Part shown: positions 7,381 through 15,359 of the stretch, piece after piece
How the letters are laid out: each line of letters begins with the position of its first letter
How positions within the stretch are numbered: position 1 is the stretch's first letter
DNA from: an uncultured Collinsella sp.
Lineage (GTDB): Bacteria > Actinomycetota > Coriobacteriia > Coriobacteriales > Coriobacteriaceae
DNA length: 49,615 bases
NCBI GenBank assembly: GCA_934654835.1
Contig: CAKUGY010000016.1
Location: 1 to 49,615 of the forward strand
Reading direction: 5' to 3'
Position numbers and translations under genes: made by a program
Notes under the pieces: generated by a model
Databases searched by the model: none
Told to the model about the DNA's origin: nothing
What the model saw: only the letters and a program-made list of their open reading frames with translations

Positions 7381-8652
7381 CTACTCGGCAGAAACCTTTG
7401 CAGCAGCTTCCTCGGCCAGTGCCTCCTTATCGGCCATCTTGACGAACGGGATAAACAGCAGTCCGACCAGCAGGATTGCGGCGAGGACGATTGCGACCAG
7501 GCCAATGCCGCCCGTAAAGAAGTTGCTGATGGGCAGCGGCACGACAAACGGCATGGAAATGGTCGGGTTAAATGCATTGCCCAGACCGAGCATCAGGCCG
7601 ACGGCGGCAGCAATGCAGGCCACGGGCTTGAGCAGGATGTAGGGGATGAACATATAAGGGTTCATGGCAATGGGCGTACCGAAGATGATGGGCTCGGAGA
7701 TGTTGAAGAGTGCGGGCACCAGGGCAATCTTGGAGAGGGCCTTGTAGCGCTCGGACTTGGCCGTGAGCAGCGCAAGCTCCATGCCAAGGGCGTCAACAGA
7801 ACCGACAGAGAACATGATGATGAACGACAGGTACGGCAGTGGCTGGCCGGCAACGAATGCCTCGGTGTTGGCAAGAGCGCAGGCCTGGATAACCGGCATG
7901 TACACGCCCATCAGGACGCTGGGGTGGATACCAAAGAAGAACAGCAGGTTGCACAGCGTAAAGTAAATGACAACGGCCCAGGGGCTGGAGCCCAGGAACA
8001 TAACGGGAGTGGCAATGGTGCTGTTGATGAGGTTAAAGACATCGCCGAAGCTCGTCATGCCCATGCCCCACTTAACCAGAGCAGCCGTGGTGAAGATGAC
8101 GATGGCGCAGAACATCGGAGACAGCGAATCGGTAACAAACTGCGGGACGGAATCGGGCATGGGAATAGCCATATGCTTCATAAGGAAGTTGAGCGCCTTG
8201 GGCACGATCAGTGCCACGAGCAGCGCCACGAACAGACCCGAGCTTCCCAGATAGCTGGTGGCGATAAACGTGGAGCCGTCCTCGGCATGACCCAGCGGGA
8301 TCAGGAGGAGCAAGACACCGATGGCCGCAACCGTCGACGTAAGGCCCTTGTTCTCAAGCACCTTGCCGTAGGCGTACGAGACCGAGGCACACATGTAGAT
8401 GGCGCCGAGGTTCATGGTAACGACCAGCACATCGCTAATCGTTGCCGACATGCCGGTGCTGGTAAGGAACGCCTGCAGCGGCGGAATCGGCAGTCCGTTG
8501 ATAATAGACAGCAGCGCCACGCCCAACGTAACGGGCATGGTCGACATCATGCCGGACATAAGACCCTTTACGACCTTAAAGCTGCTCACCTTGTGGGCAA
8601 TGGGGCCCACATGCTTCTCGAGGAAGCCCTGCATCGAATCGAGAACGCTCAT
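7381..8652 (-). CDS. PTS lactose/cellobiose-type IIC permease
   Basis: A 423-residue integral membrane permease with about ten hydrophobic segments. It carries the family marks FGIHPSVLMGVY and the FNISEPIIFGTP loop that includes the conserved Glu of the sugar site. It transports and helps phosphorylate a sugar across the cytoplasmic membrane. It is encoded directly downstream of an apiosidase-like glycosidase (95-base gap), so the cargo is probably an apiose-containing glycoside, but any beta-disaccharide is possible. No phospho-beta-glucosidase of family GH1 or GH4 is encoded nearby. Confidence 0.93.
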   Translation of the reverse strand: MSVLDSMQGFLEKHVGPIAHKVSSFKVVKGLMSGMMSTMPVTLGVALLSIINGLPIPPLQAFLTSTGMSATISDVLVVTMNLGAIYMCASVSYAYGKVLENKGLTSTVAAIGVLLLLIPLGHAEDGSTFIATSYLGSSGLFVALLVALIVPKALNFLMKHMAIPMPDSVPQFVTDSLSPMFCAIVIFTTAALVKWGMGMTSFGDVFNLINSTIATPVMFLGSSPWAVVIYFTLCNLLFFFGIHPSVLMGVYMPVIQACALANTEAFVAGQPLPYLSFIIMFSVGSVDALGMELALLTAKSERYKALSKIALVPALFNISEPIIFGTPIAMNPYMFIPYILLKPVACIAAAVGLMLGLGNAFNPTISMPFVVPLPISNFFTGGIGLVAIVLAAILLVGLLFIPFVKMADKEALAEEAAAKVSAE

Positions 8653-8747
8653 TTCGTGTCCACTGATCCTCTCTTAACGGTTCACGTAGTTGTCAAGCGG
8701 GAAATTGCGGCCGACTCTTTCCCGCCTATGACCAAAGAAAAATATGG

Positions 8748-10370
8748 TTATGCCTTGCGCTCGAGGGTGAGGAGCCAGTCTCCAACCTCGGGTTTATCAG
8801 GCAGGGTGATGCTGTCCGTGGCGGCAAGGATGTCCTCGCCACCACGGTATGCGCCCGTGCGAGGGTTAAACCATCGGCTCGCATAGGCAGCGCCCGTCGG
8901 CACGCCCTCGATAGCAAGCTTTCGGCGCACGGTATCGCCAAAGTACGCGACGATGCGCGAAAGGTCCTGGTTGGCAGTTACCAACGGAGCCTTGTTGGCA
9001 AACAAGTTGCCCGCATCGACGGTTTCGTAGGGAGCAAGCTCCCAGAAGTGATTGTCTTCGTAGAAAGAGCGCATGTAGCCCATCTGGACCGCGCCCTCTC
9101 CATCTACCGCCTGGGCCCACGTAATGCCAAAACGGTTGAAGATCGCCATAAAGGGGTCGAGTTCTTTGGGGCTTTCCCACACGTTGTCCCAGATTCCCTG
9201 GGCACCGTAGGTATAGCCGGCACCACCCGCCTGCATGCAGATATACGCCACGCGGCGCAACATGTCTGCAGTGCATAGGCGTGTGCCCATCTCCTCGAGC
9301 GTCGAGCAAAACTCATAGAGCGCCTCACCCTCTACAAAGGGCTTGTCGCCATACTTGGCAAGATAGTCATAGTAATCGCTCGCCTTAATGAGGTAGTCGC
9401 CATGGCCGGCCTGGTTGAGCGTAAAGTCCATCCAGAGCTCGTCCTGGTAGTAATCGGCAAAGGGGCGCTCGTTGGTATAGTGCGCTGTCGCCAGGTGACC
9501 ATAGCCATCGCGGGCCTCAATCTCCAAGGCAACCTCGCGCCAGCCTTCCAAGAAGGCCGCGCGGTTCTCCTCGCCGTATCCGGCAACCTCGCCGGCAAGC
9601 GTCCACACCATCGGGTACGCACCGTAGCGCGCTACCAGATAGCGGGCCAGGTGCTTTTGATGCTCTACGCCGTGCTCGCCGCGAATGGAAAACGCCCACG
9701 ACTGGCCAAGCGCGTTGACCAAACCCGCATCGGCGATATAAGCCATGCGGCGATCGAGTTCCTGCTGGTAAAAGGCAACGTTGGGCAGGTCCTCTGCGCC
9801 CTTGGGCATGCCGCCGTCAATCCAATAACGGTCGGCCGCGCCCATGTCCGAACGCAGGTTGGTCTGATAGACGGTAAAGCCCTGCTTGGCACGAAGATCG
9901 ACCATGCCGCAAAACTGACTCGTCATGCCAGGATGGTTCGACTTATCCCAGCTCTCGCGATAGGCAAACTCCCAATGGGTGTCGCCCAGCCAAAAGAACG
10001 GCGTACCATCCGCATAGGCAAACAGATGCGGATTGTCCGCAACACGGATAAAACCGTGGCGGTACAGGTCGAGCTCGCCCGTGTAGGGCACGGCGTTGAT
10101 GCGGCCCGCGCGGCCGTTAAGACCGGTCTGCTCGGGGGCCTCGATGACATAGTTCCAGGCACCCAACTCGGTCGGGGCAAACGAAACGCGATAGGTACGG
10201 TCGCCATCCCAGTAGGCCTCACGACGGACCACCCTGCCGCTCGGTCCGGCAAACTCTGCCCAAATCTCAACATCCAAAAATGGATTATCGAACGAGCAGG
10301 CGCTCTCAAACGTCAGGACAACCGGACGCCAAATCTCGGCAACAACATCTTGGTTCAACGTCGTATCCAT
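8748..10370 (-). CDS. DUF5060/DUF4038 apiosidase-like glycoside hydrolase
   Basis: A 540-residue protein in three parts: a DUF5060 beta-sandwich (about 8-90), an apiosidase-like (beta/alpha)8 barrel (about 105-450) with the hallmark FFWLGDTHWEF (125-135), and a C-terminal beta domain of the putative collagen-binding type (about 455-540). GH140 members of this fold release D-apiose from rhamnogalacturonan II. WTLAGE at 256-261 is a plausible acid/base site; other catalytic residues were not assigned. There is no signal peptide, so it should work in the cytoplasm on an imported glycoside. It is co-transcribed with an alpha/beta hydrolase and a PTS. The exact substrate is an inference. Confidence 0.85.
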   Translation of the reverse strand: MDTTLNQDVVAEIWRPVVLTFESACSFDNPFLDVEIWAEFAGPSGRVVRREAYWDGDRTYRVSFAPTELGAWNYVIEAPEQTGLNGRAGRINAVPYTGELDLYRHGFIRVADNPHLFAYADGTPFFWLGDTHWEFAYRESWDKSNHPGMTSQFCGMVDLRAKQGFTVYQTNLRSDMGAADRYWIDGGMPKGAEDLPNVAFYQQELDRRMAYIADAGLVNALGQSWAFSIRGEHGVEHQKHLARYLVARYGAYPMVWTLAGEVAGYGEENRAAFLEGWREVALEIEARDGYGHLATAHYTNERPFADYYQDELWMDFTLNQAGHGDYLIKASDYYDYLAKYGDKPFVEGEALYEFCSTLEEMGTRLCTADMLRRVAYICMQAGGAGYTYGAQGIWDNVWESPKELDPFMAIFNRFGITWAQAVDGEGAVQMGYMRSFYEDNHFWELAPYETVDAGNLFANKAPLVTANQDLSRIVAYFGDTVRRKLAIEGVPTGAAYASRWFNPRTGAYRGGEDILAATDSITLPDKPEVGDWLLTLERKA

Positions 10371-10399
10371 TACAGACCCCTCTCCGGTCTTAATACCTA

Positions 10400-11872
10400 C
10401 TAGTTCAGTCCCCGCTCGCTCGCGGACCTCACGGCAAAGTCAACGATCGCTTGGGCGTCTTCGGCACAGACAAAGCCTTGCGACACCTCAATCGCCGTAT
10501 CGCGCTCGCACAGGGCGCGGTAGTTTTCGAGCGATCCGTACAGCTCCTTGAGCATCGATGCCGAGAACGACTCCATGTGGCCAAACAGGCCGTCCTTGTC
10601 GCTCGTCTTATCGACCGTGCCCTGGCCCGGCTCCACCAGACTCGTATTGGAGTAGCGGGCAAACGGATGCTCGAGCAGGCAGGTGCGAAGGCCGCCCTTG
10701 GTGTTGCCCAGGGCATCCTTGACGTTCTCGCCGTTCGTATCCAGCTCGATGCGCGGGCATGTTGCCGGAGCCACCCCCGTGCGAACCCAACGAAACAGGT
10801 TGCGGAAGGCAGCGTGGAAGAGATACTGCGACGGGTAGGCGTTTGATTCGGCATGCTTGCCGACATACACCGGAAGGTGGTCGATACGCTTAAGGTCCTC
10901 GTCGTCCTGGTAATAGTCGACATAGCTCCACTGTGTGTCGTGGGAGGCGCCTGTCACCTCGTACAGCCGGTACTTAAAATCGGGATCGTCGCTATCGGGC
11001 ATAAGCGTGCGCCAGCTCTCAAAGCGGCCGTTTTCGCTTTCGGTCTGAAGCGCGATAAACGGCTCTTCGACGTGCTCGACGCGCAACAGGTGATGCGCAT
11101 ACCCTCGGTTGCTCTCGTATTGGTTCACGGGGATGCACAGCGAATGGATGCCGCCACCAGACAGGTATCCGTCAAATACGCGACCGTCGCGGCGCGCGTC
11201 CTTGCGGTAGGCAAAGCTGTTGAGGTAGCGGAACAGATAGGCGCCGGACTGAGACCATCCTGTAAGGCAAATTGCCTGGCGAGGATAGTCGCGGATCGGG
11301 TTAAGGTCGGAGTCTCCGCGCAAGAGCCACGCAAGGTCGGTCAGCATGTCCCAAAACAAGCCCGTCTCGTAGGTAAGGTCCATATCGGGAAGCGCGCCGC
11401 CACGCTCAAGATCGACCGGATCAAAATTAAACGGACGCTCGGGGGTCGGATTTGCCCAGCTCATAAAGGCATAGCGGTCGGGGTTGAACTCCTTGAGCTT
11501 GGCGATGGTGTTGGGCTTGCTGGTAATGCCCACATAGATATCGCCGGAGCGCACAAACTCACCGTGACCCAGAATCCACATGCGCTCGATTTCCATGAAC
11601 GACGTGGGGTTGATGATCTCGACGACCACATTGCCGCTCGCTTGGGACGGGTCCTTGGGAGCGCGCACGACGATGCGGTTGGAGTACGGGGCATCGGCCG
11701 TCATGACTTCGACGCCGCCATCTTCATCGACCGTGCGGTACACGTTGGCGGTACCGTCGATGCGATACTCGCGCTCGACGTAGCCCTTCGCGCTTAGATG
11801 ACAGTAGCGCTCCGCACTCGAAAACGGATAGCTCTCATCCGTAATGGGCATTTCAAAAATACCGCTGATCAT
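10400..11872 (-). CDS. Alpha/beta-hydrolase domain protein (Abhydrolase_10-like), probable esterase
   Basis: A 490-residue cytoplasmic protein of the large alpha/beta-hydrolase type annotated as Abhydrolase_10. The nucleophile elbow GWSQSG places Ser207 as catalytic Ser; YEVTGASHDTQW near residue 320 probably gives the His. No signal peptide or membrane segment is seen. It heads the operon and is followed 29 bases later by the apiosidase-like gene. A role in removing acyl groups from the imported glycoside (plant apiosides are often malonylated or acetylated) would fit but is a guess. The start has AAGGGGGACGAG upstream. Confidence 0.8.
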   Translation of the reverse strand: MISGIFEMPITDESYPFSSAERYCHLSAKGYVEREYRIDGTANVYRTVDEDGGVEVMTADAPYSNRIVVRAPKDPSQASGNVVVEIINPTSFMEIERMWILGHGEFVRSGDIYVGITSKPNTIAKLKEFNPDRYAFMSWANPTPERPFNFDPVDLERGGALPDMDLTYETGLFWDMLTDLAWLLRGDSDLNPIRDYPRQAICLTGWSQSGAYLFRYLNSFAYRKDARRDGRVFDGYLSGGGIHSLCIPVNQYESNRGYAHHLLRVEHVEEPFIALQTESENGRFESWRTLMPDSDDPDFKYRLYEVTGASHDTQWSYVDYYQDDEDLKRIDHLPVYVGKHAESNAYPSQYLFHAAFRNLFRWVRTGVAPATCPRIELDTNGENVKDALGNTKGGLRTCLLEHPFARYSNTSLVEPGQGTVDKTSDKDGLFGHMESFSASMLKELYGSLENYRALCERDTAIEVSQGFVCAEDAQAIVDFAVRSASERGLN

Positions 11873-11923
11873 CTCGTCCCCCTTGCTGTTGCGTTTGCTG
11901 AGACAGACTCTACTGGGGACGCT

Positions 11924-11993
11924 ACTTAACTTCTATTGATTCTTAAGTTGAGTTACTAATTATTTAGCTTAATAAACAGCCTGGTGTTAAGCT
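11924..11993. promoter_or_regulatory. Divergent control region of LacI gene and PTS/apiosidase operon
   Basis: Two inverted repeats lie between the divergent genes: ACTTAACTT (11924) with AAGTTGAGT (11945), one mismatch, and AGCTTAA (11966) with TTAAGCT (11987). For the plus-strand regulator, TTGAGT (11948-11953) and TAATAA (11970-11975) with a 16-base spacer form a plausible promoter that overlaps both repeats, as expected for autoregulation. Confidence 0.5.
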
Positions 11994-12024
11994 CATGGTA
12001 AGTTCACAAACGTTAGGAACCACC

Positions 12025-13020
12025 ATGGCCGTTACTGCAAAACAAATCGCTGACCAGCTGGGAATTTCGGCAGCGGCCGTTTCCCTTGCACTTAACAATC
12101 GACGCGGCGTAAGCAAAAAAACACGGCAGCTGGTACTGAGCACCGCCGAAGCTCTAGGTTACGACTTTAGTAAGATTAAGTTCGAGCGCCAAAAGAGCGG
12201 AACCGTTGCCTTGGTTGCCTTTAACCGGCGCCGCATCTTTGCGACCCCCTTCTTCGCCGATATGCTCGCCGGAGTCGAGGGTACCCTTAGGCACGCGGGA
12301 TTCTCGTTTTCGCTGGTGAACTACTCGCCGTTCGAAAACACTCAGCAACAGATCGCCGACATCGCCGAAGCGCAATACGATGGTGTCATCATCCTTGCAA
12401 CCGAGATGTTCGAGTCGGATTTTATGCCGTTTGCATCGCTGGACTGTCCTCTGCTGCTGTTGGACTCATGCATGAGCGCTGGGGTCGATACGGTCAAGAT
12501 CGACAATGCCGCCAGCATGATGCTAGCCGTGCAGTACCTGCATTCGAAGTATGGATCTGTCCCCGGGCTGTTAACGACGCCCGTTACCGTGGGCAACTTC
12601 ACCGAACGGCGCTTCGCCTACGAGCACGCCATCGGTCAGCTATCAGGCTCGGAAAAGTTCGGCACCATCCACGAGCTCGCCGTCGCCCCAGATGAGGCAT
12701 ACGCCGGCATGCTCGACATTATTGATTCGGGCGAACCCCTCGCCCAAAACTACGTCGCTGTCTTTGACGATATAGCTATTGGGGCCATGAAGGCCTTTAT
12801 CGAGCGTGGTTATCGCGTGCCCGATGACGTACGCATCGTCGGCTTCGACAACAACGCCGGCGGAACCTACGTGCAGCCACAACTGACCACGCTCAATGTT
12901 CCTTCGGAGTATATGGGCGCCATCGCCGCACGGCGCCTCGTCGAGATTATCGACGAGGCCGAACACCACCCGCTCAAGATCGAGCTGGGGGCATCGCTCA
13001 TCAAGCGCCGTTCTGCCTAG
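12025..13020 (+). CDS. LacI-family transcription regulator
   Basis: A 331-residue LacI/GalR repressor. The helix-turn-helix starts at once (TAKQIADQLGISAAAVSLALNN) and the hinge and periplasmic-binding-like sugar domain follow. ATG 12025 has AGGA eight bases upstream and puts the HTH at the usual position. It is divergent from the hydrolase/apiosidase/PTS operon and is the natural candidate to repress it in the absence of the imported sugar. Its stop codon overlaps that of the next, convergent LacI gene by three bases within CTAG. Confidence 0.93.
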   Translation: MAVTAKQIADQLGISAAAVSLALNNRRGVSKKTRQLVLSTAEALGYDFSKIKFERQKSGTVALVAFNRRRIFATPFFADMLAGVEGTLRHAGFSFSLVNYSPFENTQQQIADIAEAQYDGVIILATEMFESDFMPFASLDCPLLLLDSCMSAGVDTVKIDNAASMMLAVQYLHSKYGSVPGLLTTPVTVGNFTERRFAYEHAIGQLSGSEKFGTIHELAVAPDEAYAGMLDIIDSGEPLAQNYVAVFDDIAIGAMKAFIERGYRVPDDVRIVGFDNNAGGTYVQPQLTTLNVPSEYMGAIAARRLVEIIDEAEHHPLKIELGASLIKRRSA

Positions 13021-14027
13021 AGCTCGCGCACGCTCTGGCGCTCGACAAAATAGGTCGACACGGCCGTCTTGCAGGTGTAACTCTTGGGATTGCGGATATT
13101 GCCCACCAGGCGGCGCACCGCGATCTCGCCCACCTCGTGCTTGGGAACATGCACCGTGGTGAGCGGCGGGTTGGAGAAGGCTCCCACGGAAAGATCGTCG
13201 AAGCCAATCATCGAGACATCTTCGGGCACGCGAATGCCATGCTCACTCAACGCACGCATAGCACCCACGGCAAGCACATCGTTCTCGGCAAAGAAAGCCG
13301 TCGGCAGATCGTCGTGCGAGACCGTATCGAGCCAAGCACCCATGTCGCGATAGGCGCCCTCGAGCGTGGTGCCCAGGGTGACGCGCCATGCCGGATTGGC
13401 CTCAAGGCCCGCGTCCTCAAGCGCTTGGCGATAGCCACGCTCGCGGTCCTTAAAATTGCGGATGCGCAGGTCGCCTGCTAGGTAGCCGATTTGCTTGTGA
13501 CCCTTCTCGATAAGGTAATCCACGGCACGCAGCACCGAATCGGTGTTGGCAATGACCACGGCATCGAAGTACTGTCGGTCGCTCCAGCCATCGAGCACAA
13601 TCAGGTGGGCGGCGGCGTTGGCAAACAGAGCGTAGTCCTCCTCGCCCAGCTCGGTACCCATCAGCACAATGGCGGCCGACGGATCGGCGATGAGGCCCTC
13701 GACCTGCGGACGTACGGCGTCCAGGTCGCTAAAGTCGAGCGAGACAAAGCTCGTACTCATGCCGTGGCGGCGCGCTTGGCGCTCCACGCCCTCGATGACC
13801 GCAGGGTGGAAGGTGCTCTCGTCCAGGATGGCGCCCGTCTTGCGCGCGAGTACAAACTGGATGCTCTCGAGCTGCGTCGACTGCTGGTAGCCGAGCGACT
13901 GCGCACACTCCAGGATGACCTTGGCGGTCTCCTCGCTCACGCTGCGCTTGCGGTTGAGCGCATTGGACACGGTTGCGGGCGAAAAACCGGTGATGCGGCT
14001 GATCTCGCGGACGCTTGCTTTGGCCAT
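13017..14027 (-). CDS. LacI-family transcription regulator
   Basis: A 336-residue LacI/GalR regulator, distinct from its neighbour. The HTH is MAKASVREISRITGFSPATVSNALN and the effector domain ends with VRELSTOP after a normal length. ATG 14027 follows a GGGGGA ribosome site; the 27-codon upstream extension lacks the family pattern. It converges on the other LacI gene, the two stops sharing CTAG (13017-13020). Motifs TAAACAGA and TAAATGTTT in its own upstream region recur in the control region of the isomerase operon, so it probably regulates itself and that operon. The effector is unknown. Confidence 0.92.
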   Translation of the reverse strand: MAKASVREISRITGFSPATVSNALNRKRSVSEETAKVILECAQSLGYQQSTQLESIQFVLARKTGAILDESTFHPAVIEGVERQARRHGMSTSFVSLDFSDLDAVRPQVEGLIADPSAAIVLMGTELGEEDYALFANAAAHLIVLDGWSDRQYFDAVVIANTDSVLRAVDYLIEKGHKQIGYLAGDLRIRNFKDRERGYRQALEDAGLEANPAWRVTLGTTLEGAYRDMGAWLDTVSHDDLPTAFFAENDVLAVGAMRALSEHGIRVPEDVSMIGFDDLSVGAFSNPPLTTVHVPKHEVGEIAVRRLVGNIRNPKSYTCKTAVSTYFVERQSVREL

Positions 14028-14110
14028 CGTTCCCCCTAGCATCGGTCGCGGCCGAGCATCGTGGCTTGACCGCCCCGTGGCTCGGCAACTAAACGACCGC
14101 AAATTCAATC

Positions 14111-14145
14111 TAAACAGAATAGTAAATGTTTATTAGCTAGTTTAG
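14111..14145. promoter_or_regulatory. Candidate autoregulatory operator of the second LacI gene
   Basis: TAAACAGA (14111-14118) and TAAATGTTT (14123-14131) lie about 100 bases upstream of the start. The 16-mer around the second, TAGTAAATGTTTATTA, is an imperfect palindrome. Both motifs are repeated at 6416 and 6450 before the isomerase operon. Confidence 0.45.
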
Positions 14146-14202
14146 CCTGTTGTCAAGCAAAGTAGCCCGACTATTCCCCCAACGGGCGCATTTGCTCGGT
14201 AG

Positions 14203-15117
14203 CTATTCGCAAAGGCGCATGGCTTCTTGCACGGCACCATACAGGTTAGCATCGTTACCGAGCTCGGCCGCCCTGACCTGCGGCGCAGGGATGCCGGCAA
14301 GAAAGCCCTCATAGCCCGCAAGAGCTGCGGGCATCTGATCGCGAAGCGCATCGATGAGCTCGGGGTGGCAAGAAATGCCGCCCGCGATCACAAACACCTC
14401 GGGGTCGAGCACCGCCTGAAGGTTTACGAGCATGGCATCGAACGTGCGCGCATAGCAGTCAAGCGCGCACTGCGCCGCCGTATCGCCGGCCTCGATCCAC
14501 TCAAAAACGCGACGGCCGTCCACCGTTCCATCGGCGGGCAGACCTTTCTCGGCCACGACGAGATCGCGCAGCGCACGCCAGCCGCCTGTGCCGGCAAACA
14601 TCCTGCCGCCCGACGCAGGCTGCGTCACATCGTTGCGCAGGAAGCTAAACTCGCCCGCAAAGCCATGTGCGCCGCGAAGCACGTGTCCGTTGATGACAAT
14701 ACCGCCGCCAATACCGGTACCGATAGCAAGCACGACGCCAATGCGGCATCCACGGAGGGCGCCCGCCGCGTACTCGCCGAGCGCACAGCATTTTCCGTCG
14801 TTGTTAACAGACACCGGCATGTCAAACCGCTCGCGCAGCAGCTTTCCCAGCGGACAGCCGTCCATGTAGGTGAGCGCGCCGCCGCGATGGATGGTGCCGT
14901 CTGCGTCATCCTCATAGATGCCGCCGGGCGCACTTACGCCCACGGCGGACACGCGGTCACGATACGGCTCGACAAGACCGGCCAAGGCCTCGACCGCTTC
15001 GTCTGCCGTAGCAAAATCAGTCGGCAGGCTTCCCCGCTCGCGAATGGAAAAATCCTCGCCCAGCACAGCCCACTTAACTGCCGTGCCGCCCACGTCAATG
15101 CCAAAATACTCTTTCAT
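14203..15117 (-). CDS. ROK-family sugar kinase
   Basis: A 304-residue ROK protein without a DNA-binding domain, hence a kinase and not a repressor. The ATP-site motif FGIDVGGTAVKWAV is near the N-terminus, and GTGIGGGIVINGHVLRGAHGFAGEF marks the sugar-binding region including the catalytic-side Glu. The usual zinc motif CxCGxxGCxE is missing, as in beta-glucoside/N-acetylmannosamine kinase-like members. ATG 15117 has GGAGG upstream. It could phosphorylate the glucose or other sugar freed from imported glycosides. The substrate is not known. It is preceded by a strong palindrome that shares the GTAAAC motif of the isomerase operon. Confidence 0.85.
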   Translation of the reverse strand: MKEYFGIDVGGTAVKWAVLGEDFSIRERGSLPTDFATADEAVEALAGLVEPYRDRVSAVGVSAPGGIYEDDADGTIHRGGALTYMDGCPLGKLLRERFDMPVSVNNDGKCCALGEYAAGALRGCRIGVVLAIGTGIGGGIVINGHVLRGAHGFAGEFSFLRNDVTQPASGGRMFAGTGGWRALRDLVVAEKGLPADGTVDGRRVFEWIEAGDTAAQCALDCYARTFDAMLVNLQAVLDPEVFVIAGGISCHPELIDALRDQMPAALAGYEGFLAGIPAPQVRAAELGNDANLYGAVQEAMRLCE

Positions 15118-15226
15118 GCTGCCTCCGATTCTGCACCGATACGTCAATATCGGCAGACCATCCCGTCCATGCAAACACAGACAATTCCAGACAAGGCCAA
15201 GTATTTGGTTAACGGTCGCTTTTAGG

Positions 15227-15254
15227 CTGTAAACGGTGTTTAATCCGTTTACAG
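15227..15254. promoter_or_regulatory. Perfect 10-bp inverted repeat, candidate operator of the ROK gene
   Basis: CTGTAAACGG (15227-15236) and CCGTTTACAG (15245-15254) are exact complements separated by 8 bases, about 110 bases before the ROK start. GTAAACGG is also found at 6494 and a near copy CTAAACGG at 6515, before the isomerase operon. Confidence 0.6.
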
Positions 15255-15290
15255 CAGCTAGTTCTATATATTACGCAATTATGCGCTCAT

Positions 15291-15352
15291 TTGGGGCGGG
15301 GCTTTTAGCAACTTTTAGCTCCCCAAGTAGTTAAAAAAGCCCCGTCCCAAAA
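15291..15352. repeat. Intergenic inverted repeat, GCCCCGTCCCA type
   Basis: GGGGCTTTT at the left and AAAAAAGCCCCGTCCCAAA (15333-15351) at the right form an inverted repeat between the nucleoside hydrolase and the ROK gene. It shares both arms with the element at 1535-1611. It may act in transcription ending, but no T tract follows the outer stem on either strand. Confidence 0.6.
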
Positions 15353-15359
15353 AGACTAC

